Part shown: positions 33,146 to 42,005 of the stretch, piece by piece
How positions within the stretch are numbered: position 1 is the stretch's first letter
Layout of the letters: every line of letters starts with the position of its first letter
Origin: JAAYCU01 sp964401335
GTDB lineage: Bacteria; Planctomycetota; Phycisphaerae; UBA1845; PWPN01
NCBI GenBank assembly: GCA_964401335.1
Contig: CAYNYK010000015.1
Span: forward strand, 1 to 59,006
Length of the DNA: 59,006 nucleotides
Direction: 5' to 3'
The notes under the pieces: generated by a model
The model's input: the letters and a program-made list of their open reading frames with translations, nothing else
The model's database searches: none
Told to the model about the DNA's origin: nothing
Program-made: the position numbers and the translations under genes

Positions 33146-35062
33146 ATGGTGTTTCGGATGCACAGAATAGCTTATGGGTCAGCGATGGTTTTATTTGCCG
33201 TCATGATGTTCGGCGGGATTGAGGTTGCGCTTGCGGAAGTGGGGGGGATGGTAGAGCTCGCAAGTCCGGACGGCAAGGTCGCTGCGCGATTGACGGTCGA
33301 CGATAACGGACGCCTGGTTTACCGGTTTGCCCGCGACAAAGTAAGTGTTCTCGAAGATTCGCCGCTCGGAATCATCGTGGATCATGTAGACCTCGGCCGG
33401 GATGTGCGGATTGGAGAGCCGAAACGAAATACGGTCAATGAACGCTATCCCTGGCGGGGAGTTAAAGCACAAGCCGTCAATCATTTTCACGGCCTGACGC
33501 TTCCGGTTAAACATAAGGGCGGTCTCCAATGGACACTGGAGGCTCGCGCCTACGATGACGGCTTTGCCTACCGTTATATCGTTCCCGGCGAGGGCAAACG
33601 CATGATCCAAGGCGAAAAATCATCCTGGCGATTGCCGGCCGGTAGCGAGATCTGGTATCAGACGGTGACGCGGCATTACGAGGGGCTTTATGCAAAAAAT
33701 CGAGTCGAGGAAATCAAGGAAGGCACTTTCATGGGGCCGCCGGTGACCGTCGAATTGCCCGGCGGCGGTTTTGCGGCCATTACGGAAGGGGCGCTCATTG
33801 ACTATAGCGGCATGACTTTGCGAGCGACGGGGAGCACAGTCCTCGAAGGGGTGTTTGAAGACGATCCCGAAGGTTGGGAGGTGCATGGTGAAATTCGTAC
33901 GCCTTGGCGGATCACCATGACGGGACCCGATCTGAACACGCTGGTGAATTGCGATATCGTGCATAATGTTTGTCCTCCTCCGGATCCATACCTTTTTCCC
34001 GATGGCATACATACGGACTGGATCAAGCCCGGCCGAGCCGTCTGGTCCTGGGAGAACGGCGGCCGTCCCTGGGTTACCGTGCGAAACATGAAACTCTACA
34101 ATGAGTTGGGGCAGGAGCTGGGCGTTGAGTACAACCTGGTCGATGACGGCTGGGCGAACTGGAAAGCCGAAGGCCGGGATCATTGGAGTCTAATGAGGGA
34201 AGTTGTTGCCCATGCCCGCGAACATCACATCGGGGTGTGGGTATGGGAGCACATGCTTAATCTCCGTACCCCTGAGCAGCGACGGGGTTATTTCAGGCTC
34301 TGTCGCGAACTGGGCATTGTGGGCTTGAAAATCGATTTCATCAATTCCGAATCACGGGACATGATGAACTGGTACCGGGATACGCTCAGGGATGCGGCCG
34401 AATTCAAGCTGATGGTCAGCTTCCACGGGTCCAACAAGCCGACCGGTGAGCCGCGAACTTGGCCTAACGAAATGAGCCGCGAATCGGTTCGCGGCCTCGA
34501 GCATCAGCCACCCTATGCTTATTACGATACGATCTGCCCGTTTACGCGTCTGCTGGCCGGCCATGCGGACACGACGCCCGTACATTTCGGCCGCAAGGTG
34601 GGCGATACAAGCTGGGCCCATCAGGTGGCCAACGCGGTGATCGTCACCTCGCCGCTGCTGTGTTTTGCCGAACACCCCATGCAGATTCTCATAAACAAGC
34701 TCGGCGAAATGGTCGTCTCTATTCCCCCGGTCTGGGATGAAACCATCGTTCTACCGATCAGCAGGATCGGAGAAACCGCCGCCTTCGCCCGCCGCAACGG
34801 TGACACCTGGTTCCTGGCCGTCGTCAACGGCCCTCAGGAAACGCGAACGGTCAAGGTGGCTTTGTCCTTTCTTGGCGAAGGGAAGTATGAGACGAAGATG
34901 CTGCAAGACAATATGGATGATGCGTTTAATATACTATGGATGAAGATGCCCAATCTGGACCGGGTGATCCCGGTTTCGACCCGGGACGCTTCGGAATCGC
35001 TGGAAATCCAGATGCGCAAGGGCGGCGGCTTCGTGGCTCGGTTCGTCAAGGTGAAGGAGTGA
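33146..35062 (+). CDS. Glycoside hydrolase family 97 enzyme
   Basis: 638 residues from ATG 33146, which follows GGGAGGAG directly; the frame is open to 33059, and an ATG at 33158 is also possible. A signal peptide is visible ('MVLFAVMMFGGIEVALAE'). The N-terminal beta-supersandwich ('ELASPDGKVAARLTVDDNGR', 'YDDGFAYRYIVPGEG') is typical of GH97. The barrel has 'LGVEYNLVDDGWANW', 'VWVWEHML' and 'GLKIDFINS' (D397, at the nucleophile position of retaining members), then 'NEMSRESVRGLEH'. It acts outside the cytoplasm on alpha-galactosides or alpha-glucosides; the Asp suggests the retaining alpha-galactosidase type. It is a single gene convergent with the site-2 protease. Confidence 0.92.
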   Translation: MVFRMHRIAYGSAMVLFAVMMFGGIEVALAEVGGMVELASPDGKVAARLTVDDNGRLVYRFARDKVSVLEDSPLGIIVDHVDLGRDVRIGEPKRNTVNERYPWRGVKAQAVNHFHGLTLPVKHKGGLQWTLEARAYDDGFAYRYIVPGEGKRMIQGEKSSWRLPAGSEIWYQTVTRHYEGLYAKNRVEEIKEGTFMGPPVTVELPGGGFAAITEGALIDYSGMTLRATGSTVLEGVFEDDPEGWEVHGEIRTPWRITMTGPDLNTLVNCDIVHNVCPPPDPYLFPDGIHTDWIKPGRAVWSWENGGRPWVTVRNMKLYNELGQELGVEYNLVDDGWANWKAEGRDHWSLMREVVAHAREHHIGVWVWEHMLNLRTPEQRRGYFRLCRELGIVGLKIDFINSESRDMMNWYRDTLRDAAEFKLMVSFHGSNKPTGEPRTWPNEMSRESVRGLEHQPPYAYYDTICPFTRLLAGHADTTPVHFGRKVGDTSWAHQVANAVIVTSPLLCFAEHPMQILINKLGEMVVSIPPVWDETIVLPISRIGETAAFARRNGDTWFLAVVNGPQETRTVKVALSFLGEGKYETKMLQDNMDDAFNILWMKMPNLDRVIPVSTRDASESLEIQMRKGGGFVARFVKVKE

Positions 35063-35084
35063 GGTTCGATGATGAGAGGCCGCC

Positions 35085-36500
35085 TCAATACAATTGCGTC
35101 GCGATCATGAGCAGGATACAAGTAAGCTTAATGGCCGGTGCCAACAGTATCGATAAAGTGCCTGTTGCGATCAGGAAATACAGGATAATCAGGCCCAGGC
35201 CGCTCAGTTTGTTCAGGGGGACGGCCAGTCGGCGCGGGGCCAAGGCACGCAACACGCCGAACCCGTCCAGCGGCGGGACGGGTAACAGATTAAAACCGGC
35301 CAGAATCGCATTGATCCACACCCCCGCCTTGCACAGGTTGAACGCCATCACCCAGGTCACCCCGTGAGAGACTCCGTTTATACCCACGGAAACCACTGGG
35401 TCAATGAGATGGGCGACGGCCGCTTCGGGATGCAGCCAGAAAAACACATTCAGCAATGCCGCCATCAGGTACGCCGAGGCAAAGGCGATCATCACGTTCA
35501 AGGACACACCTGCAAGGGTGACCGCCAAATATCCCCGGCGATAATGCCGAAACAAGGCGGGTTGAACCGGTACCGGCTTGGCCCACCCGAAGATTGCCGG
35601 ACTGTTCATGAGGGTCAACACAAGCGGCAAGATGATGCTGCCCACGATATCCACATGTCGCAGCGGGTTCAGGCTGAACCGCCCTCGTTCGCGGGCGGTC
35701 GGATCGCCCGACCAAAAGGCCGCCACCCCATGTCCGATCTCGTGCAAAATGATCGCGATAGCCAACACGGCGAAGAACAGAATACGCGGCGCGTGTTCAT
35801 GGGTATTCTCTATATTTTGCGCATCATTGGCCGCGATCTCATAATCGTCTTGTACCTCCTGGAGATCGGTCTCGACGTTATCGGAAGGTGCCGAAGAGGA
35901 TATGGTTGAATCGGTCGTTGCGATCTTTTCCTCTGCCGCGGCGGATGTTGTCGGTTGTGTCGCGACGGCGCTCGCGGCGTATTCCGTGCGTATGCGGTTG
36001 AACAAACCTGCCAGGATCACCAGGCCGAAAGCGATGGATAACAGCGATAAAACCAGACCCGCCTTGCCCACCCGCCGATCATGGAGTAAGGGATTTTTCT
36101 TAGCCAATAAGAGGATGGATATGACGAGTAAGGCGATCGCCGGCAGCATACCCACAAGCGGAAACATGGCCGCTACTGCTATGATCCAGGCCGCACTGGC
36201 CAGCGAAGAAGCCACCGGCTCGACCGGTTCAGGCGGTATAAACCAAATAGCCGGCGGCATTTGCGGATGAATCCCCGCCGTACTGAGGCTTTCCGACACG
36301 GGGGGTTCGGCTTCCGGCGATCCATCCTGGGGACTTTCGCTACAGTAGGCCAATCCATCGACCGAATTCCCGCGACATCCGTTCCAAACGCCAAGTCCAG
36401 CCCAACGCCGGCAGCGAGATAGGCCCAACAGGATCAATAGCGTCATTATGGCCGTGAAAGCCAGCGGCCACGCATGATATGTCTCGAACACCCATTCCAT
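35085..36500 (-). CDS. Site-2 protease family (M50) membrane metalloprotease
   Basis: 471 residues. Membrane helices at about 11-29, 103-133 and 148-167, then a Ser/Thr/Glu-rich loop to about 235. The protease core follows: 'ILHEIGHGVAAFWSGDP' (H253, E254, H257), 'FSLNPLRHVDIVGSIILPLV', and 'GFNLLPVPPLDGFGVL' (N..P.P.LDG), the third metal-ligand motif. This is the Rv1608/Rip3-like short 'S2P/M50' class, but with an unusually long N-terminal part of two to three extra helices and a region with no assigned domain. It cleaves membrane-embedded substrates. Target unknown. Confidence 0.9.
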   Translation of the reverse strand: MEWVFETYHAWPLAFTAIMTLLILLGLSRCRRWAGLGVWNGCRGNSVDGLAYCSESPQDGSPEAEPPVSESLSTAGIHPQMPPAIWFIPPEPVEPVASSLASAAWIIAVAAMFPLVGMLPAIALLVISILLLAKKNPLLHDRRVGKAGLVLSLLSIAFGLVILAGLFNRIRTEYAASAVATQPTTSAAAEEKIATTDSTISSSAPSDNVETDLQEVQDDYEIAANDAQNIENTHEHAPRILFFAVLAIAIILHEIGHGVAAFWSGDPTARERGRFSLNPLRHVDIVGSIILPLVLTLMNSPAIFGWAKPVPVQPALFRHYRRGYLAVTLAGVSLNVMIAFASAYLMAALLNVFFWLHPEAAVAHLIDPVVSVGINGVSHGVTWVMAFNLCKAGVWINAILAGFNLLPVPPLDGFGVLRALAPRRLAVPLNKLSGLGLIILYFLIATGTLSILLAPAIKLTCILLMIATQLY

Positions 36501-36715
36501 GAAACAACCTTTTTTTAATCGTTTGCCTGTGACAGAGTTGGGTCATCATAGCCGACCGGTGTAGCCGGCCGCAATCGTTAAGTGAGACTCGACGATTGGA
36601 CTTTGCGGCCGGAATCGTGGCGGGAGGGCGTATTTTGTTACATTTTGAATAAATGTGTCGCCAAGCAGGCACACTTCCGATAAAAAGGGGGTCAAACGCA
36701 TAAAATGTATTTTTT

Positions 36716-36746
36716 TTGATATGCGATAGCCCTTTTTTTGTATACT
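36716..36746 (+). promoter_or_regulatory. Candidate sigma-70 type promoter of the subtilase gene
   Basis: TTGATA at 36716-36721 and TATACT at 36741-36746, spaced by 19 bases, slightly long, within an AT-rich stretch with two T-runs. It lies 26 bases before the chosen ATG. Confidence 0.35.
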
Positions 36747-36772
36747 ATAAAAGAGGTTGGGGAGACCTTGAT

Positions 36773-39379
36773 ATGTCGAAAAGCCCGGGACATTTTCGAG
36801 CATGGCTATGGGCGTTCGTAGTTGGTGGTTTCTTATGTGTTCGACCCATCGCGCCTTCTTACGCTGAGCAGCCTGTGGCGAGCCTCGGTCCAACTACGTT
36901 CATTCTGAGCGATTCCGATTTACGTGTATCCCAAGAGCTGGGCCACGAAAAAACATCCGACGAGAGCGATAAAGCACATGACAGATTGCACGGCAAGCTG
37001 CGACCTTTGATGTACGCCTATGAACGCGGCGGGCGGGAAGCATCACGGACTTTTGCCGCCCAGCACCTCCTGCCGATCCATGATGATCGTGTTACCGTGA
37101 TTATCGTGCCCACGGCGGGCACTGCCCCGCGGAACGTGGCGAACATGCTGCGGAGCCGAGGTGTCTCAGTCGTGCGTGTCGGCAAGGACCATCTCAAGGC
37201 CGAGGTGCCCGTGGGTTTGCTGCGGAGACTGGCTACGGAAGAACAGACGATAAAGTTCATACAATTGCCGATTGTGCCCAAGCCCGACGTTGTGAGTGAA
37301 GGGGTCGCCCTGACGAACGCGGTCAACCGGCAACTTTGCTACACGGGGCGGGGAGTGAAGGTGGCCGTGATCGATGGCGGGTTCATCGGGCTGGCCGCCG
37401 CCCAGGCCGCCGGCGAACTGCCGGCGGACGCCATTGCGCTTGATTTAAGCGGAACGGGCCTGGAGACAGATACGGTCCACGGTACGGGGGTGGCGGAAAT
37501 CGTCCACGACATGGCTCCCGACGCGCAACTCTATCTGATCAAGATCGGGGATAGCAGCGATCTGCAGGCCGCGAAGGATTATTGCATTGCCCAAGGCGTG
37601 CGGGTGGTCAACCACTCGATGGGATGGTACGGGACCAACTTTTATGATGGAGTGGCCTACAGCTCGGTTGGCCCTTCGCCCGTCGCCATTGCCAACGACG
37701 CCGCCGCGAACGGGATATTATGGGTCAACTCGGCGGGTAACGATCATCAGGCCCACTGGTTGGGGGCCTGGACCGACAGTAACGGCAACAGTTGGTTGGA
37801 ATGGTCTGGAAGCAGCGAAGTCAATCAGATCGGCTACCTCAGCGCCGGAACCGTTGTGGTCTTGCACCTCGTCTGGAACAACTGGCCGATTACCGATCAG
37901 GACTACGATTTGTATCTGTATCGCTGGGGGGGGAACAAATGGACCGTGGTGGCTTCTTCATTGAACGATCAGACCGGATCACAACCGCCCACGGAATACA
38001 TCGGCGTGCAGGTTTCCTCGACAGGTTATTACGCGGCGGCCGTCGGTAAGTACAACGCTTCCGCGAGCAACAGTCAATTTATCCTACGTTCCTGGTATCA
38101 GAATATCCAGTACTATTCCAGCGCGGGTAGTATCGGTTGTCCAGCGGATTCGGCTTTGGTGCTGGCGGTCGGGGCCATGGATTGGAATGTGTATCCCAGT
38201 GGTTCGGCGGAGGGGTTCAGCGCACGTGGGCCGACAAACGGGGCCTACACCGGCCAGCCGGTGTTAACCAAACCCGACCTGTGCGGGCCGGACCGGGTCA
38301 GCACGGTGGCGTACGGCACTTATCCCTCCGGATTCGGGGGGACCAGTGCGTCCTCGCCGCATCTGGCCGGCGCTGCCGCCCTCGTGTTCGAGCAGTTTCC
38401 CGAATACACAGCGGCGCAGGTCCGCGCATTTCTCGAAAGCCAGGTTCTTGATCTTGGCGACACGGGCAAAGATAACATCTACGGTTACGGACCGTTGGTT
38501 TTCGAAAATCTTCCCGACGGCGACGGCGATAGTTGGTTCAATTGTCTGGACAACTGTCCGAATGTGAGCAATTCCGCCCAAACGGATGTGGATGGCGACG
38601 GTCTGGGGGATGTATGCGATGCGTGCCCGCACGATCCGACCGACATGGATACCGACGGCGACGGGGTGTGCAACGACGGAGACGGCAGCGGTGTTGCGGG
38701 TGACAACCCGTGTACCGGGGGCGTTACGCAGAATTGCGACGACAACTGTCCGAACACGTGGAATCCCGACCAAGCGGATACCAACGGAAACGGGGTCGGC
38801 GATGCTTGCGATATTTGCGGGCCGCCGATGATCATCGAGGCCCGATCGATCAAGACGCACGGCGCGGCCGGCGATTTTGCCATCAACATTCTGGCCCCGC
38901 AGGCGATTGAACCGCGCCTTAATGGGCCGGATCGAATCGAGATCGTTTTTGATAGAAGTATCCAGCCGGCCGACGGAACGCTGGATAGCGAGGTTGCGCT
39001 TTCCAGCGGCGCGGCCGCCCTCTCCCTGGCCTCCACGTATGGGCCGGCGGATACCCTGATGATCACGCTGAACAACGCGCCGGATGAAAACAACTGTTTG
39101 GTTATTCAGGTGAGCGGATTGGCGGACGCGGCCGTTCCTACCCCGTCACCGGCCATGTGCCTGATGGAGTTGGCCACCCTCACGATCACCCTGGTCCAGG
39201 GTGAAGTTAATCTGCAACCGCCGGTCAATACCCTAGACCTGAGCATCACCAAGGGGCAACTCTTTCAACCCGTGACCTCCGGCAACTTCATCTTTGATGT
39301 TACCGCCGACGGTTTTATCAATACATTAGACCTGAGCCAAATTAAAGCGAATATGTTCCAATCCGCATTGTGCAACTGA
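36773..39379 (+). CDS. Secreted subtilisin-like serine protease with thrombospondin-3 and dockerin-like repeats
   Basis: 868 residues from ATG 36773, with GGGGAGA eight bases upstream. Signal peptide to about residue 32 ('IAPSYAE'). After a propeptide-like region comes an S8 domain: D201 in 'VAVIDGG', H236 in 'TVHGTGVAEIV', S525 in 'GGTSASSPHLAGAAALV'. A pre-peptidase/jelly-roll-like insert lies between H and S ('DYDLYLYRWGGNKWTVVASS'). Then thrombospondin type 3 calcium repeats at about 582-683 ('DNCPNVSNSAQTDVDGDGLG', 'DNCPNTWNPDQADTNGNGVG'), a beta domain, and a dockerin-like pair ('NTLDLSITKGQLF' and 'NTLDLSQIKANMF'). An extracellular calcium-stabilised protease. Confidence 0.92.
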   Translation: MSKSPGHFRAWLWAFVVGGFLCVRPIAPSYAEQPVASLGPTTFILSDSDLRVSQELGHEKTSDESDKAHDRLHGKLRPLMYAYERGGREASRTFAAQHLLPIHDDRVTVIIVPTAGTAPRNVANMLRSRGVSVVRVGKDHLKAEVPVGLLRRLATEEQTIKFIQLPIVPKPDVVSEGVALTNAVNRQLCYTGRGVKVAVIDGGFIGLAAAQAAGELPADAIALDLSGTGLETDTVHGTGVAEIVHDMAPDAQLYLIKIGDSSDLQAAKDYCIAQGVRVVNHSMGWYGTNFYDGVAYSSVGPSPVAIANDAAANGILWVNSAGNDHQAHWLGAWTDSNGNSWLEWSGSSEVNQIGYLSAGTVVVLHLVWNNWPITDQDYDLYLYRWGGNKWTVVASSLNDQTGSQPPTEYIGVQVSSTGYYAAAVGKYNASASNSQFILRSWYQNIQYYSSAGSIGCPADSALVLAVGAMDWNVYPSGSAEGFSARGPTNGAYTGQPVLTKPDLCGPDRVSTVAYGTYPSGFGGTSASSPHLAGAAALVFEQFPEYTAAQVRAFLESQVLDLGDTGKDNIYGYGPLVFENLPDGDGDSWFNCLDNCPNVSNSAQTDVDGDGLGDVCDACPHDPTDMDTDGDGVCNDGDGSGVAGDNPCTGGVTQNCDDNCPNTWNPDQADTNGNGVGDACDICGPPMIIEARSIKTHGAAGDFAINILAPQAIEPRLNGPDRIEIVFDRSIQPADGTLDSEVALSSGAAALSLASTYGPADTLMITLNNAPDENNCLVIQVSGLADAAVPTPSPAMCLMELATLTITLVQGEVNLQPPVNTLDLSITKGQLFQPVTSGNFIFDVTADGFINTLDLSQIKANMFQSALCN

Positions 39380-39442
39380 GTCTTCTTGAAACTTCCCCTA
39401 ATAAGCCCAATGCGGCTTGAGAGATTTGCGTCGGGACGGCGA

Positions 39443-40159
39443 TTACTGGCCGAAATAGTCGGCGATGCCTTCGACAATGAGGGATGCCAAGCGCTGCCGA
39501 TAGGCGGAATCATTCAGTAGCCGACGATCATTGGCGTTGGTGAGGAACCCGCATTCGATGAGAACTGCTGGCCGACTGTGTTCGCGGAGCACCTTCAAGT
39601 TGCCGCGGTAGATGCCACGTGTTTCCAGGCCGGCGCGTTTGATAGCTCCCAGAATGGCGTACGCGGCCTTCTGGCTCTGCAGCGTGGCCTGGTTGTAAAT
39701 AAACACGGCAAAGCCGGAAGCATCCTTGTTGTTGGGCGCGGAATCGGCATGGATCGAGACGAAGAGATCGGCCTTGCTGCGTTCGGCTATTCTAGCGCGG
39801 TCATCCAACTCGATAAACCGGTCGGAAGTCCGCGTGGCGATCACCGTAGCCCCGCGGGCTTCGAGCTGGCGAATCACTTCCCGGCCGATGGACAGCACAA
39901 GATCCTTTTCATTCATCCCTCCACGCCCCAGAGCGCCGGTATCCTTGCCTCCGTGGCCGGGGTCGACCACGATAGTTGCCCCCCGGATCGGTCGTACCGT
40001 GCGAGGGGTGGTGGGTTCAGGCGTGGGATGGTATGGAGCGGGTGCGCTGGGCTCGACATAGACAATCGGTGGGGGCAAAGGATCGATCACCCGGGCCGAG
40101 TGCTCGCAACTGACCATGAAAGGCAGCAGGATTGCAGTGAGTAACCTTCGCTTATTCAT
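39443..40159 (-). CDS. N-acetylmuramoyl-L-alanine amidase (Amidase_3), lipoprotein
   Basis: 238 residues from ATG 40159, with GAGGTG five bases before it. Lipobox 'LLPFMVSC' (C18), then a Pro-rich spacer ('PLPPPIVYVEPSAPAPYHPT'). Amidase_3 zinc residues: H69 in 'VVDPGHGGKDTGA', E84 in 'MNEKDLVLSI', H137 in 'FVSIHADSAPN', and the catalytic E202 in 'LIECGFLTN'. It cleaves the amide bond between MurNAc and the stem peptide, consistent with peptidoglycan in planctomycetes. It is convergent with the subtilase gene and transcribed in the same direction as the ole operon. Confidence 0.93.
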   Translation of the reverse strand: MNKRRLLTAILLPFMVSCEHSARVIDPLPPPIVYVEPSAPAPYHPTPEPTTPRTVRPIRGATIVVDPGHGGKDTGALGRGGMNEKDLVLSIGREVIRQLEARGATVIATRTSDRFIELDDRARIAERSKADLFVSIHADSAPNNKDASGFAVFIYNQATLQSQKAAYAILGAIKRAGLETRGIYRGNLKVLREHSRPAVLIECGFLTNANDRRLLNDSAYRQRLASLIVEGIADYFGQ

Positions 40160-40276
40160 GCACACCTCAGGGGAAGTTTAGTCGTAAGAACTTCATCGTC
40201 AACCTTGCGGGTCCGTTCTCCACCCAAAATCAGCCGTATCACGAAAAACGCGCAAATCTTGCCGAGTATGACGATT

Positions 40277-40954
40277 TTACCGGCCTTCGAGGCGGTCCAG
40301 CCGGTTGGTTAATTCCGTCAGGGCTTCACGTAAGTCGGCCACCTGTCGTTCCAGGGTCTCCAGCCGTTCTGGAGCGATAGAGGCACTCTGCGATGGTCCG
40401 CCGGTAACAGGATAAGTGATCGTTGTTGCGACGGCGGTCGGGATTTGTTCGTCTTCAGGATAAAGCAGGTGCGTATAACGAATGGCCGAGCGGCCGGGCT
40501 CGCGGGGCATGGCCGCCACCCAGGCCGGTTCGCCGGTCATCAAGGTTTCGAGAACGTTGTTCACGATCTCAAGGTTCTCGAAATCGATCATGCGCGAGGC
40601 ATGAGTGCGCAACTCGCCCACGGTTTGTGGTCCACGAAGTAGTAATTCGGTCATGATGGCCCGCTGCCGGGCGGACCAACCCCAACAATTCTCCGCCAAA
40701 TGTTTGTAGCGATCGACCCGGGCACCCGGAGCGGGTAATACCTGGGCAACCAGACCGCGTCGTTTGAAGTTCTCCAGCGTATCCAGCACGGCCAACTCAT
40801 CAAGGTCCATCACCGGGTCACGGTTGGATTTCTGGTTGCAGGCGATCACGATGGCGTTGACGGTCATCGGGTAATAATCCGGCTGGGTCAAGGCCTTTTC
40901 CATAAGTACCCCCAAGACCCGGCGTTCGATTGGATTCAATTTCGTTTCCATCAT
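40277..40954 (-). CDS. YceH family protein (DUF480)
   Basis: 225 residues from ATG 40954 (the first of two ATGs after GGAGAAAA); a frame to 40987 overlaps oleD. The YceH signature is clear: 'LNPIERRVLGVLMEKALTQP', 'YYPMTVNAIVIACNQKSNRD', 'YKHLAENCWGWSARQRAIMT' and 'LLRGPQTVGELRTHASRM', two winged-helix units. A short coiled coil closes the protein ('LETLERQVADLREALTELTN'). The function is not established. It sits 16 bases after oleD and looks like the last gene of the ole operon, which is unusual company. Confidence 0.92.
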   Translation of the reverse strand: MMETKLNPIERRVLGVLMEKALTQPDYYPMTVNAIVIACNQKSNRDPVMDLDELAVLDTLENFKRRGLVAQVLPAPGARVDRYKHLAENCWGWSARQRAIMTELLLRGPQTVGELRTHASRMIDFENLEIVNNVLETLMTGEPAWVAAMPREPGRSAIRYTHLLYPEDEQIPTAVATTITYPVTGGPSQSASIAPERLETLERQVADLREALTELTNRLDRLEGR

Positions 40955-40970
40955 TTTTCTCCGAACACGC

Positions 40971-42005
40971 TCAGCGGTTATTTCCAAATTCGCGCAACCA
41001 GGCGGCCAGCCGTTCGAGTCCCTCCTCCACCGTAACGCGGGGTTCGTAGCCCAACTCGCGACGAGCGGCGGTGATGTCGAACCAGTGGGCGGTGGCCAGG
41101 GTATCGGCCAGGAAGCGGGTCATCCAGGGCTCGCCGTCCAGCTTGAGCCAGCGATACACCAGCTCCTGAACCGCGCCGGTTAGCCAGGCCAACGGATAGG
41201 GTACGCGACGATGGACCGGGGGCAACCCGGCGGCGGCCAGAATCCGATTGATCATATCCCAGAGCAGGATCGGTACGCCTTGGCCGATGAAGAAAGCCCG
41301 GCCGGCAACCTTGGGATTTTTTTCGAGAGCCTCGGCGGCCAGTAAGTGGGCCTCGGCGGCATTGTCTACGTAAGTCGTATCGACGCGATTAAAACCTCGC
41401 CCGACGATACGCAATTTACCTGCTTTGGCCCTCGCGATGATCTGTGGCACGATGTGCGTATCCCGCGGCCCCCAGATTAAATGCGGTCGCAAGGCGATGG
41501 TGCGCAACTGCGGGCTGTTGGCCGCCAGGACCATTCGTTCCGCGATGGCTTTGCTCATGCTGTAAGGCGAACAGCGACGGCCAAGGCTGGGTACCGATTC
41601 ATCCACGCCTTCCATGTCCCGGCCGGTGAAAACGACGCTCGGCGAACTGGTGTAGACCAGTCGCGACACCCCTTCGGCCCGGCAGGCGGCGAGGACGTTT
41701 TCCGTGCCGCGGACGTTGGGACGCTCATACTCCTCATAGGTGCCGCCAACCCCTGCCTTGGCCGCGACATGGAAGACGACATCCTGTCCACGACAAGCGG
41801 AACGCACCGCTTCGGCATTGGTCAACTCGACCTGGGTGACCTTGACGCCCAACCGCTCGATCTCCGGGTATCGGCCACGGGAGCAACTGCTCACTTGGCA
41901 GCCGCGTTCCAACAGTTGCACGACGATGGCGCGGCCGAGAAAACCACCACCGCCGGTGACCAGCGCCTTCAAGGGGGCGTTTGAGATGGTCGGCCGATCA
42001 CTCAT
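40971..42005 (-). CDS. oleD: OleD-type NAD(P)-dependent 2-alkyl-3-oxoalkanoate reductase
   Basis: 344 residues, extended short-chain dehydrogenase: 'ALVTGGGGFLGRAIVVQLLE' for dinucleotide binding and 'YSMSKAIAERMV' with the catalytic Tyr and Lys. 'VYTSSPSVVFTGRDMEGVDE' and 'RPHLIWGPRDTHIVPQIIAR' are typical of the 3-beta-HSD/OleD branch. It reduces the beta-keto acid made by OleA to a beta-hydroxy acid. The start overlaps the oleC stop as ATGA. The position, third after oleA and directly after oleC, fixes the assignment more than the sequence alone. Confidence 0.92.
   Translation of the reverse strand: MSDRPTISNAPLKALVTGGGGFLGRAIVVQLLERGCQVSSCSRGRYPEIERLGVKVTQVELTNAEAVRSACRGQDVVFHVAAKAGVGGTYEEYERPNVRGTENVLAACRAEGVSRLVYTSSPSVVFTGRDMEGVDESVPSLGRRCSPYSMSKAIAERMVLAANSPQLRTIALRPHLIWGPRDTHIVPQIIARAKAGKLRIVGRGFNRVDTTYVDNAAEAHLLAAEALEKNPKVAGRAFFIGQGVPILLWDMINRILAAAGLPPVHRRVPYPLAWLTGAVQELVYRWLKLDGEPWMTRFLADTLATAHWFDITAARRELGYEPRVTVEEGLERLAAWLREFGNNR

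Noticed and set aside
32729..33163. N-terminal extension of the MEMO-family gene through the repeat element
   Set aside because: A strong GGGAGGTGA site precedes the ATG at 32728 and the family begins there; the extension is repeat DNA.
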